Positions 24,746 through 35,549 of a stretch of 64,000 nucleotides of DNA are shown here, in pieces. The notes under the pieces were generated by a model. That model made no database searches, had not been told where the DNA came from, and saw only the letters and a program-made list of their open reading frames with translations. This stretch comes from Laburnicola sp. R22_1. Lineage: Eukaryota; Ascomycota; Dothideomycetes; Pleosporales; Didymosphaeriaceae. Position numbers and translations under genes: made by a program. Where the stretch lies: NCBI GenBank assembly GCA_014281115.1, contig JACONQ010000004.1, forward strand, positions 496,001 to 560,000, in the 5' to 3' direction. Positions within the stretch are counted from its first letter, which is position 1, and each line of letters begins with the position of its first letter.

Positions 24746-26329
24746 ATTATATAAAAGTTATTATACTCTAGTCTATTTAATACTAGTTATAGTTAATAGT
24801 AGTATTAAAGTAACTATTAAGTGCTTTATATAAGCACTTCTATAATTATCTAGGGTAGATAGTGTAGAGATAATACTATACCACATAGCTAGTAAGGATA
24901 TCTAGAAAATATCTAGATATTAATCCTTAGTAATATCTAGGCATTTGTATAGATCTATAAAGATTCTAGTCTTATCTCCTAAAATATTATATAGAGCTCT
25001 AGTATAGTTATTATTCTTATTTTATGTCTTTTAAAATTAGATTATCTTATTAGCTAGAATTCTCTAAAAAGATAGATTATACTTAGGTAGAAGTTTATAT
25101 AAATTAAATTATAGTATAGGCTTAGTCTGTGTAAATTAGTACAGTGTCTATAATTTGCGTTTAACTAGTAGTAGTTCTATTCTATATAGTGTTTAATAAT
25201 TGCAAGTAGGTAGGCAGAATAGTAGTTAGTTACTATATATAAAAAGTAGTAGTTTATTTAGTTATTTATATAAATAAGATTATTCTTAGTACTTATATAA
25301 AGGTTCTCTTAAGATATTTATAGGACCTATAGCTATATAGGTGCCTATAGTAGTAATAGCTTACTTTGTTTAGGTTTGTGCAATAGCCTAACTAGCTTAG
25401 ATATTTTTAAAATTAGCCTTAGTATTTATATAAAAAAAGGTTAAGTAAGCTAGTAAAAGTAGTAATATATAAGTAATATTTGCGTTATCTTAGACTACTT
25501 TATATAGTTTACTAGCACTTATAACTCTAGTATCTATCTTTAGTATAATGCTCTTTTCTTTTAGGACTATAATAAGCTCTCTCCTAAATGCACAATTTAA
25601 CTTTAAAAAATAGTGTTCTTTCTATTCTTTAAAGTCTTTCTAGAATAATTCTAAGAAGCTATCCCTTTTAATATAATATATAATAATTAGTAATAGTATA
25701 TACTGCATATAATTGCATTTCTAATAAAGAGAAATAATCTACTAGATTAATCTTATTCTTCTAGTACTTAGGTCTTATTCTCTTACGCAGTGTTGCTTCT
25801 AATATTCCTATCCCTTTAGTATACTTATTATATAGTCTAGTATATTTAGGCATATTAGTATTATCTTATAAGATAAAGGTAGTAAAGGTAGAGGCTTTAT
25901 ACAAAGTAGTAGTAGAGGCAGTGATTATATAACTAGTTTATTTAATAGATTAGTTATATAACGAGTTGCACTTTAATAGAGTTTATTATTATCTAACTAT
26001 GTGTTTATATAATTACTAGTAGTATGCTTAGTATACTATCTTCTCTTAAATCTTATATTGTAGTAATATCTACTTACTAACTTAATAAAAGAGTTAATCT
26101 ACTATTCTTATAGATAAGGATAGGTTGTATACGTCTTATATAATTGCTTTCTTTATTTTATATAGTAGTAATAGTTACTTACTAACTCTATAAAGGTTTA
26201 ATCTGCTATTCTTTTATATATAGAGAATAGAGTATAATAAAATAAATTGTATAGCTAATAATAACTTCTATAATCTATCTTTACTTTTACTAATTTATAG
26301 CTAAGAGTTAGTTAACTACTAATTAGTGT

Positions 26330-26412
26330 TAAATAGGCTTTATAGCTAGCTATATAGATATTAATACATAATACTTTATATTAGTAAGTGTAAAGAGTGT
26401 ATAAGATAATTA
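26330..26412 (+). repeat. dispersed direct repeat, copy 2
   Basis: Partner of the block at 16640-16750, same orientation. A short-family repeat follows directly at 26413. Confidence 0.55.
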
Positions 26413-26537
26413 TATGTGTGGCGTTATATTAACTACCTAGGGGTAGCACGACAAAGGCTTTTATCTTAAATAATATAATAGAAAAAGCAGAGCACCCTGC
26501 TTAGTAATTAAAAATAGCGTGAAAAAGGTAATTACAA
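26413..26537 (+). repeat. short repeat family copy (plus)
   Basis: A nearly full copy beginning ATGTGTGGCGTTA, passing through ACTACCTAGGGGTAGCACGA and GCAGAGCACCCTGCTTAG, and ending GCGTGAAAAAGGTAATTAC. Moderately RIP-mutated. Confidence 0.75.
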
Positions 26538-28772
26538 AAAAAAGAAGACTAGAGTATAAAAGTGTTTAGGTATAAAAAAGTATAGTTATATTGTTTATTT
26601 AGTGTTAGTTGCCCTTTTTAACCCCCTTTTTTTATTTAAGTCTGCATAGGTTAGAATAGAAAGGTCGCTTTAGTCTAGCACCTAAAAATATAGTTTACTT
26701 CTAGTCTTCTCTACTAATATTAAAGATCTTTATTGTGTAAAGATTCTAACTAAGGTTAAGTCTGCACTATACATAGAGAGGAGTAAAATAGAAGGTACTA
26801 AAACCTAGTACCTAGTATATAGTAGTAGTAATAAAATATATACAAAATAATAATAATTTTATTATTAACTTTCTATATAGTAGTATTAGCAATAGTAGTT
26901 AATAAATAGTTTACTATTTAGTATAACTAAGTTATATATTATCTCTTAACTAGTAAACTATTAGAGAGTTGCAGTAGACTACAGAGTTATAACTATAGAA
27001 GCAGTGTAGGTAATAGGATACTTAACTATCGTTTAGTTATTATACTTACAACTTAGTAGTAGCGTAACTATAGTTTGCTATATATATAGTATATAAAGTC
27101 TACCTACTTTTATAATATTAGTAATGCCTAGTATACTAAATCTTTATCTCTTTATTTATTATATCTAGTAACGTAATAACTACTTTCTAGTAACTTAATA
27201 TTACATCTAAGTCTAATATCTATAGTAATACAGCTATTATTAAATTTAGTTAAAATATAGATAACTAGCTAGGCAAAGTTAAGAATAATTCTTAAAGATT
27301 TAGTAACTTTATACAACTAGAAGAATTATTAGAGAGGCCTTTAAAGCTTATCTTTAAATACTCTATTAGTAATATCTTTAGGCTAATTTGCTGCGCCATA
27401 TGCCTTTAAATTTTAAAGTGTAAGACACTTCTTTAGTACCTAGATATTAGTAAAGATATAGCCTTTATAATAGAATAATAGTATAATATAGAGATTATAC
27501 TATAGAAGCTTAAAAATATAACTAAAAATAAAGGTAATAAGAACTATAAGAGCAAAGACTAGAGTAAAGAAAAGAAAGAGTTTATTATAATATATAAGAC
27601 GATAAAGGCGTAGTAGTAGTATAAAAAGCTTATTAAAGTAGTAGTATAAAAAGCTTATTAAAGTAGTAGTAATTATCTAAACTACTATTAAGGTAGGGGA
27701 TCGCAACTAAGCAATAAAAGTAAGGGTAAGCAGTAGCGGCAGGATCATAGGGAAGATAGGTGGCGGCAAGGTCCTAGGGGGGCAGAATATAGCTTACTAG
27801 TTATAAGGGGAGATCTACTATAGAAGAGAGTTAATAAAATAGTTAGGTTAGTTACTATTATAATTATTAATATTATTATTATAGTAAAAAAATTTATTAA
27901 AAAATTATTAATTACGTAATATAGTGGTTAGTTAAAGAGCCGGCCTAGGATTACGTAATATTACGGATTAATCCTAGGAGAGAACTTCTCTACTAATATA
28001 ATAATAGTTTATATATAAACTATGCACTTACTTTACTATCTATAAATACTCTAATATTATTAATCTATTTAAAGTATATATAATAAACTAAGCTCTGTTA
28101 TTACTATTATTAGTAATTATACTATAAGAGCACTACTATCCTAGCGCACTTATATATTATACTTACCTAATACTATAATTATAAAAATTTAATATACTTA
28201 GATAACACTTTTTTTTCCTTATAACTTATTAATAAATACCTTCTTTACTTTTTCATTAATTTTACTACCTTCTATTACTACTATTCTAATCTATAGTAGT
28301 ATAATAAACTATAATAAAAGCCTTATATATTTATTATAGCGCCTATAGTTATTAATCTATTACTAGCCTAACTAGTATACTAAAACTACCTTATATAAAA
28401 TAAAGTATATCTTTTACTTTAATCTATTAATAATCTTCTAAATAAAGTAGTATTTTAATATAAATATAGTAACTTTAAGTAAATAAATTAAAGCGTACTT
28501 TTAGGTAGTATTAATAGCGGTTTTAGTATTAGGACTTAGAAAAATAGTAAGAAATATAATAGCGCTAGATAATATTTAATTAAAATTAATTTTAATAAAA
28601 AAAGCATTAGTGTACCTATAGTATATAAGCTTCTATCTAGTATATATTTTATAATAATATAAACTTACTAATATAATAGCTATTACTAATAATCTTTAAA
28701 GTTAATAGTAGAGAAGAATAATAATATAATATACCTTTTTATTCTCTTTACTTTAAACTATAGTATAATAAT

Positions 28773-28899
28773 TTTGTAATTACCTTTTTACGCTTTTTTT
28801 AATTACTAAGCAGCGGGCTTTGCTTTTTTTATTATGTTATTTAAGATAAAAGCCTTTGTTGTGCTACTTCTAGGTAGTTAATTTAATACCATATATATG
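28773..28899 (-). repeat. short repeat family copy with 10-bp target duplication
   Basis: 127 bp in minus orientation, flanked by GTATAATAAT at 28763-28772 and 28900-28909. The paralogous sequence near 24530 (TATAGTATAGTAATATAGCC) has one copy of the site and no insert. Confidence 0.8.
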
Positions 28900-29054
28900 G
28901 TATAATAATATAGCCTTACTATATTTTATATATAGATTTTTTTTAGTTAAAGTAGACGCGCTAAGCCTACTAAGCTTACTTAGCTCGCTTAGCTTACTTA
29001 TAATATACTAACCTCTTTTTATTAATACTTTAAAACGTTTTATTATATCTATAA

Positions 29055-29174
29055 AAGTCATTACCTTTTTCACGCTCTTTTTAATTACTAAGCAGGAGGC
29101 TCTGCTTTTTCTGTCATGTTATTTGAGATGAAAGCCTTTGTCGTACTACTCCTAGGTAGTTAATTTAACGCCAC
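29055..29174 (-). repeat. short repeat family copy with 10-bp target duplication
   Basis: 120 bp in minus orientation, flanked by ATATCTATAA at 29045-29054 and 29175-29184. The paralogue near 24655 (CTATATATATAATAGTAGG) is the empty site. The complement begins GTGGCGTTAAATTAACTACC and ends GAAAAAGGTAATGACTT. Confidence 0.85.
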
Positions 29175-29340
29175 ATATCTATAATAGTAGAAGGAATATT
29201 TACTATTATTATAATATTTTTATTGGAAACTTCTTCGTCGCAAAAAAAAACTATAAAAAAGTATATTATAACTTATTCTTTATATTTATAAGTTTATTTT
29301 TAGTATATTAAAGAGATTTTATAAGCTTTTTTTACGGTTT

Positions 29341-29450
29341 TTTTAATTACTAAGCAGGGGGCTCTGCATTTTTTATTATGTTATTTAAGATAAAATCCTT
29401 TGTCGTGCTACCTCTAGGTAGTTAATTTAACGCCACACACATAAGCTTTT
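29341..29450 (-). repeat. short repeat family copy
   Basis: About 110 bp in minus orientation, flanked by ATAAGCTTTT at 29331-29340 and 29451-29460 (the match extends through the T run, so the exact edge is ambiguous). Confidence 0.75.
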
Positions 29451-30302
29451 TTTAGTATAAAAATTAGTTAAATTTAATATAAAATATTTTAAACTAAAAG
29501 ATTAAAGTTATTTAAGTAAATTTATAAATTTAATAAAGTTTAAAATTAACTTTAACTATAAATTTATATACTCTTAGCTTAGTAGAAGACTAGAAGTATA
29601 GACTTAGAATTCTAAGACTCTAAAGTAGTAGGCTAAGTAACTAGTAAAAAGGCGCTTAGTTTCTTATAATCTTTACCTATAAATTTTACGCTAGTAATAG
29701 GTATAGGTATATATTTTTATATAATTTTATATATATATATATACTAAAACTAATATAGTAATATACTCTTACTATATTTTATATATAGATTTTTTTAGTT
29801 AGAGTAGGCGCGCTAAGCTCGCTTAACGAGCTTAGGCTAATATGCTAACTCTTTTTATTACTATTACTTTAAAATGCTTTTCTATATTAATAATAGTAAA
29901 AGAAATAACTACTAATATTATAATATTTTTATTAGAAATCTTTTAGTTATAAAAACTATATACTAAAAAAAAGTAGTATTACTATACTAAAAAAGTAGTA
30001 TTACTAGTATATTCTAGGCTACTAAAGTATATAGATATATATAAAGCTATATAAATCTATATAGATACTCTATATATATATATACGTATAAAAAAATTTC
30101 TAATCTAAAAGAGAAATATTATAGACCTTTTAGTATATAGTATAACACTATAAGGGAAAAAGTTTCTAATAAAAGTATATTATAGAAATAAGGCTTTATA
30201 GTTATATACTTAAAGCTTATATAATATTTTTAAGCTTAGCTAAAATAGCTAAAAATATATTTATATATTAGCCTTAATAGTCTTCTTTTCTTATATAATG
30301 TA

Positions 30303-30353
30303 CTCTACAATCGAGCGACTTACCTAACTAAGCGACTTACTTTTGCCAAGACC
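30303..30353 (+). repeat. left terminal inverted repeat
   Basis: Begins CTCTACAATCGAGCGACT. It matches the complement of 32114-32164 with mostly C/T-type differences. Confidence 0.88.
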
Positions 30354-32113
30354 TTACTAAAACGTACTACTATTAATAGTATAACGTAATGCCTTAATAA
30401 TATAACAAACTACTAGTATTAAACAAAGCTTATATATAGCTTACAATCTAGGCTATTAAATAAGACACATTACTTTTATAAAGACGCGCTGCTATCATCT
30501 ATAACATCCCTTAAAAGACTCTTAGCTAACAACGTGCTAGAATCGCCTTCTAACGCAACTGTCTACCTAATATAATAAAGCTTACTATAAGAGAGAAGTA
30601 GGCAATTATACAGTATATACTTAATCTAGACTTATAAGGATTCCTACTATAGCTTGCTACTATAGAGGATATAGCTAATTCTTTGCTAGCTAAGCAGCAT
30701 TATAACCCTATAGGCTATAACTAGGCTCTAAACTTTGTTAAGCGCTAGCTAGAGCTTAAAGTTAAGTTTAATTAAAAGTACAACTATAAAAGATCCCTCT
30801 AGGAGGATCCTAAGGTAATATAAGGCTAGTTTTAGCTTATAGAGAATATAAAGGCTAAGTATAGTATCCTAAATAAGGACACCTATAATTTTAACAAGTC
30901 TGACTTTATAATAGGTATAATATTAACTAGAGCAGTAGTTATAGACTCTAAGCATTAAGGACAGCTAAAGTAGGTATAGTAGGGCAATAGGGAGTGGACA
31001 ATAGTTATCTAAGGCATTAACGCGATAGGGTGATAGATCCCACCCTTTATTATCTTTAGGGGCAAGCACCACCTCTTCGCCTAGTATAAGGAGAAGGATC
31101 TACCTTATAATTAGATTATTGTAGTCTCTAAGAATAGCTAGATAATAAATAAGCTTAGTCTATAATAGCTAAAGCACTTTAATAAGCATACAAAGAGGCA
31201 TACTACTAGTAGAGTACGTTTACTTATTATTAATAGCTATAAAAATTATAACTTGCTTAAATTCTAGAATTACTATAGAAAGAGTAATATTATTACTCTC
31301 TATATGCCTTTATAATTGTCGCACCTCTTACAGCCACTTAATATAGGTTATTTTGCGCTATTAAAGAAGGCGTATAGGCGCTAAGCTAAGAATCTAATAC
31401 GTAACTATATTACGCACATAACTAAAATTAAGTTTCTACCTTACTTTATTGCTGCTTTTAAGGCTTTAATTACTAAAAGTAATATTAAAGAAGGCTTTTA
31501 AGTGCTAGCCTAGTGCCCTACAACCTAGAGGCTATACTATTACAGCTTAATATCTGCCTATATACGTCTCTAGAATGTACTATTTATAATAGTATATAGG
31601 AGTTGCAAACTTCGCGAAATAGTATAGAACTTAGGTCACAATTAATACTAGTTAAGTAGAGGATTTAAAGGCATGTGAATAGTTCTCTAACTTATATAGT
31701 TAAGGCGGTGGAAAAGCTTGTTAAAGGCGCTAAGCTAATAGGATATTCTTTAGTATTAATAACCAAACGTAACACTAAACTTTAAGCTGCTAATAAGGCT
31801 GCCACGCAATATAAATCGCATAAAAGAAAGCGATTATAGCAAGAAGGAGCTCTTATAGCTAAAGAGGGCTAGCAGCTAGCTAATCTAAAGGACTTTGCAG
31901 CGCGCAATAATGGCAAGAAGGCAAAGAAGAGGGCGCGCGTTAATAGAGGCGAGCTAACTTAACAGCGCTATAGACGCTACGGTAAGCCTAGGCACAATAG
32001 AATAACGTGTAAGTAACCTGTAGAAGTAGATTCTAAATAGATTGGCCTATTTAGACTATTAATAATAGTTTGTATTAACTCTGTACTGTCGTGAATAGTA
32101 TATATTTTAGTGG

Positions 32114-32164
32114 GGTCTTAGCAAAAGTAAGTCGCTCGGTTGGGTGAGTCGCTCGGTTGTGGAG
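32114..32164 (-). repeat. right terminal inverted repeat
   Basis: Its complement begins CTCCACAACCGAGCGACT. It is the less mutated of the pair. Confidence 0.88.
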
Positions 32165-32316
32165 TACGTTAGCTTTAATTTATAATTAGCTCCCTAGATT
32201 ACTATTTCTAGCTTGTTTTCTTTCTACAAAAAGAATTGCTAATCTAGATAAGGGATGCCCACAACGGCGCAATATATACTACTAGTACAAGATCGACCTA
32301 GCTAGCTAACTGTAGG

Positions 32317-33618
32317 TTATGTAAGGGTCCCGTGACATCTGAGGGCCGGCATGCTTGGTGTTGTATCCTCTGAGAGTTCCGTGGCTCCCAATTGCGCAAA
32401 ATTGTGTCGATTGCAAAAGGCGTCTATCCCTCCATCACTGCCCATAGGGTATGACCCCTCGCTATTGCTGTGTACGTACTTTCTCGTGAAGGTTGAGGAT
32501 ATACACGGCAGCGAGCCAACTATAATAGCTGTGGCGACCTCAATCACGCTAAGCACCTTAATGGCCTTTATGAAAGTGCCAGGACTGGTGCCAAGGAGGA
32601 CAGCGCGGATGATAGAGACAGTAATAGTTATGCCAGCAAGGCCATAGACGCTGAAAACTGCGATGCGGACACGCCGCTCGGTAATTCGGACGAGTGCCGA
32701 GAAGGGAAGGATGCAGACTAAGCGTTATCATTAGCAAGGGAAGAGGTCTTGTTTATATCGGCCTAGGTCAAGATGGAAGGAAGTGGTAATAGCTGCCGAA
32801 GTGGAATCTCGAAGCCCCAAGGATGGAGAGTTAATTGTACTTACGCCAAATGTCCGTTCCGATGTTAACAGCTATGTGAAACCACTAGAACTTATGTTAA
32901 CGCCGTTTGCTGCATTATGCAATGGTGCCCTTACAAAGTCCCATTCCTTCTTTAATTCTGGACACGGCTTCGCTTTGCCCAGAGGAGCTTCCCATTTACG
33001 AGTAAATGGAATGCATCCAAGGAAGGTGGTGAGATACATAACTAGCCATGAGATGACTATCATGTAGAGTGAACGAACAGCCCATACATGTACCTCCGGA
33101 ATTTTCTTTGTAATGCGAATGTGAAGCAGGTTGACCGAGACTTTGACGCTCCAGAGAGCCCCGAAGTAAAGGAATGTGGCTACGAAGAAAAGCTGACAGG
33201 CGCGACGTGGTTAATACCTGCGCAGAATTAGGAGCAGACAACGTACTTTATTAAGCTCTGCGACGTTATTTTTATTGTCTAGGCGTGGGAGCAATTCTAA
33301 CTCTTTAAAGTCTATAACTACGAGGCTTATTTGGAAACACTAGAGTCCTTAGTATTCAATAATAAAAATACAGGTACGAATAGGTAAGTAGGATGGGAAC
33401 AGTATTGGGTTGACCTACAAGAGCCATTACTAGCGGCAACTCGAGATGGAAATCTTTTGCCCGAATAACCCTGACGTAGATACGTACCCCGACCACGGCT
33501 GCGGAGACCAGGCAGAGGAGGATAATAACGATCTAAACAGGAATATATGTCCATTAGCACAAAACACAATGGGAGGACGCAAAGAAGCGTGGAATATTAC
33601 CCCTATTGCTTCAGCCAT
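32317..33618 (-). CDS. seven-helix rhodopsin-domain integral membrane protein (PTH11-like group)
   Basis: Six exons can be joined with consensus splice sites and consistent phases: 33618-33601, 33532-33419, 33339-33247, 33192-32935, 32884-32845 and 32717-32317, giving 307 aa. Successive hydrophobic helices include IVIILLCLVSAAVVGV, MALCFQISLVVI, LFFVATFLYFGALWSV, SLYMIVISWLVMYLTTF, AVNIGTDIWLCILPFSAL, IAVFSVYGLAGITITVSII and VIEVATAIIVGSLP. The NIGTDIW and IEVATAIIVGSLP blocks are typical of the fungal rhodopsin/PTH11-like family of plasma-membrane proteins, some of which sense host surfaces; ligand and role here are unknown. The extracellular N-terminus is very short (MAEAIG), so an upstream start is possible; an in-frame ATG lies at about 33735 inside a tandem duplication. 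The gene sits alone in a GC-normal island between two RIP blocks. Confidence 0.75.
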
Positions 33619-33635
33619 AGTATGGGAGATTCTCT

Positions 33636-33751
33636 CGAACTTGCTTTCGAATTGGCGAGGGCAGTGGACAATGTTATATAGATAATGAGTGATCGAACTT
33701 GCTTTCGAATTGGCGAGGGCAGTGGACAATGTCATATAGATACCGAGTGAC
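33636..33751. repeat. 58-bp tandem duplication
   Basis: CGAACTTGCTTTCGAATTGG starts at 33636 and again at 33694. The two 58-bp units are almost identical and differ only near their ends. It lies directly upstream of the rhodopsin-domain gene start, so it may alter its leader or promoter. Confidence 0.9.
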
Positions 33752-34770
33752 TGCCCAGTATTATGCAGGCTCCAAGGGACAGAGCAACGCGGAATCGGAA
33801 ATGCGTTCCCACAGTATCACACAGAGAGGCCTTACTGTAAGTAAAAAGTGTTAGCGGAACTTAAAGTCAAGGGGTCAAAATGTGGACGCAAAGATAACTG
33901 AGCAGTTGGAGTCTTGTTCCGAACCCCCAACAGAAAGAACACTTTCGCTTTTGTATGCGGCGTTGCGCCAAAATATCACGGATTAGCGTGGACCACGTCT
34001 CGACCCATGGGGAAACCGCCACGCCAGCGCCATGGGGAGATTTGGCTCAGCGGCATTCAGCTAGCAACGGGGTCAGCTGTTGTGAACTTCAACCAGCGCT
34101 CATATGGTCCATTAAAAAAATAACCGAATCTGCGCGGAATGTGCCTTTGCAGAGCCGAGCTTTCCAGCTGGCAGCCACCGGCACTGTGGCGGTTAACTTT
34201 GTTTTGATTCGACCTGGAAAGGCATCCGAACCAGCCGAAGACGGCTGGCAGACAAAGAATACCGGAATAGCGGAGAATCAACCGATGCTAGTTCTTTATG
34301 TTTGCCTCCAAAAGCTATAAGGACTCCGAATACGTGCTACTAAGCACCGTTTTGCATGTAAACTGGCCTCTGAGACTTTCTGATGAATGCCAGCCGACGC
34401 ATCCTGCCGCAAGCAGTTTGATTGAGGGGTTGGGCAGATGAGCTGGTAGCCTCTGCGCAACTCCCCGCACAAAACTCTAGATACGCGCAGCGCGTCTTTG
34501 GCTTTTGGAGGACTGCTGCCAGGGCCGGTGGCCGCGGGGAAGTGTCCCAGTTGGCCCTTGGCGTGCGCTTGGACGCCCCTCATGCAGTGACATGCACCAC
34601 TGGATTCCTCAGACGCCACACGACTCTCCTAGCCGAATCGGAAGAGTCGCCGTATGCCGCTCTGGGGCTTTAGCTTCAGATACTTGCATGTGCGTTAGAT
34701 GTTATGCGTTCTCCAGGGCTACAGGGGGTGCATGAATGGACTAGACTATTGTCCGTATCGCTTAGCTCTC
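33752..34770. other. GC-normal stretch of unknown content
   Basis: About 1 kb of balanced composition between the rhodopsin-domain gene and AT block 2. Both strands have frames of 70-120 codons, but none has recognisable domains, signal peptide or convincing splice structure. It may hold the promoter of the rhodopsin-domain gene or eroded unique sequence. Confidence 0.4.
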
Positions 34771-34911
34771 CTTACCCTCCTAAAACTTAACTAAAATTAA
34801 CTTTAATAGCTAATTTAATAGCTTTTATATAGCTAATTTTATTAGTATAAAATATTTATTATATATTTTAATTATTAGTAAAAATAGCTTTATATTATAC
34901 ACTATACTTTT

Positions 34912-35549
34912 TTGTAATTACTACCTTTTTACGCTCTTTTTAATAACTAAGCAGGGGGCTCTGCTTTTTTGTCATGTTATTTAAGATGAAAGCCTTTGTC
35001 GTGCTACTCCTAGGTAGTTAATATAATACTATATTATATACTATATGTGTGTATATTATTAAATTAACTACCTAGGAGTAGAATAATAAAGGATTTTATT
35101 TTAAATAATATAATAAAAAAGTAAAACCTTTTACTTCGTAATTAAAAAGAGCGTAATATATACTATATATATTATATATTATTAATTAACTACCTTAAAA
35201 TAGAATAATTAAGGCTTTTATTTTAAATAATATAATAAAAAAGTAGAATCCTTTACTTAGTAATTTAAAAAAGTGTAAAATATATTATATATATGTGGCG
35301 TTATTTTATCTACCTAGGGGTAAAACAACAAAGGCTTTTATCTTAAATAACATAATAATAAAAGCAGAGTCCCCTACTTAGTAATTAAAAAGAAGTTATA
35401 TATATATATATTATATAACTTATAATATAACTAAAAAAATTATAATTATCTTTCTATACTCTTCTTAATTATAAAGTAAAAGACTTTTCTTTTTTTTATA
35501 TTATTTAAAATAAAAGTTTTTAATATTCTACTTTTAAGTATATAAATTA
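34912..35549. repeat. array of short repeat family copies
   Basis: Five copies within 640 bp: minus at about 34912-35028, plus at about 35053-35153, 35182-35280 and 35289-35394, minus at about 35448-35549. A further minus copy lies at about 35799-35914. Mutation load differs clearly between neighbours, which suggests insertions of different age at a preferred AT-rich target. Confidence 0.75.

Larger units (their letters stand above)
27985..29250 (+). repeat. roughly 1.1-kb dispersed repeat, copy 2, carrying two short-repeat insertions
   Basis: Second copy of the block at 23640-24745. Its first part (26632-26705) is separated by a roughly 1.28-kb insertion bracketed by CTTCTCTACTAATAT on both sides. 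It then carries short-family insertions at 28773-28899 and 29055-29174, both absent from copy 1. Confidence 0.7.
15881..30302. other. RIP-degraded AT-rich block 1
   Basis: Extreme A+T composition, very frequent TpA and rare CpA/TpG in the degraded parts, with no frame longer than about 100 codons except the one made by the minisatellite. This is the C-to-T, CpA-biased outcome expected of RIP acting on multicopy transposons. Recognisable remains inside are a copia-type integrase on the minus strand, two copies of a roughly 1.1-kb repeat, several copies of a short 107-127 bp repeat and a minisatellite. No live gene is seen. Confidence 0.85.
30303..32164 (+). mobile_element. complete pogo/Fot1-type DNA transposon, RIP-degraded
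   Basis: 1862 bp bounded by 51-bp terminal inverted repeats (30303-30353 and 32114-32164), with a TA dinucleotide on both outer flanks (30301-30302 and 32165-32166), the target duplication of the Tc1/mariner/pogo group. Each repeat contains the internal motif CCGAGCGACT twice. The plus strand reads as a stop-broken transposase with an HTH-type N-terminus, a DDE core resembling NREWTIVI.GINAIG and FIIFRGKHHLFA.YKEKDLP, and a C-terminal zinc-knuckle region. The left repeat is more RIP-mutated than the right. The length fits the Molly/Pixie class of Parastagonospora elements as I remember them, which I cannot verify here. Confidence 0.88.

Noticed and set aside
28773..28899. Interpretation of the short family as classical MITEs
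   Set aside because: No terminal inverted repeats could be matched between the two ends in any of the copies compared, and duplications are 10-11 bp rather than 2, 3, 8 or 9.
32351..33067. Plus-strand frames in the GC island
   Set aside because: They are antisense to the spliced rhodopsin-domain gene, whose helices and splice sites fit the minus strand.
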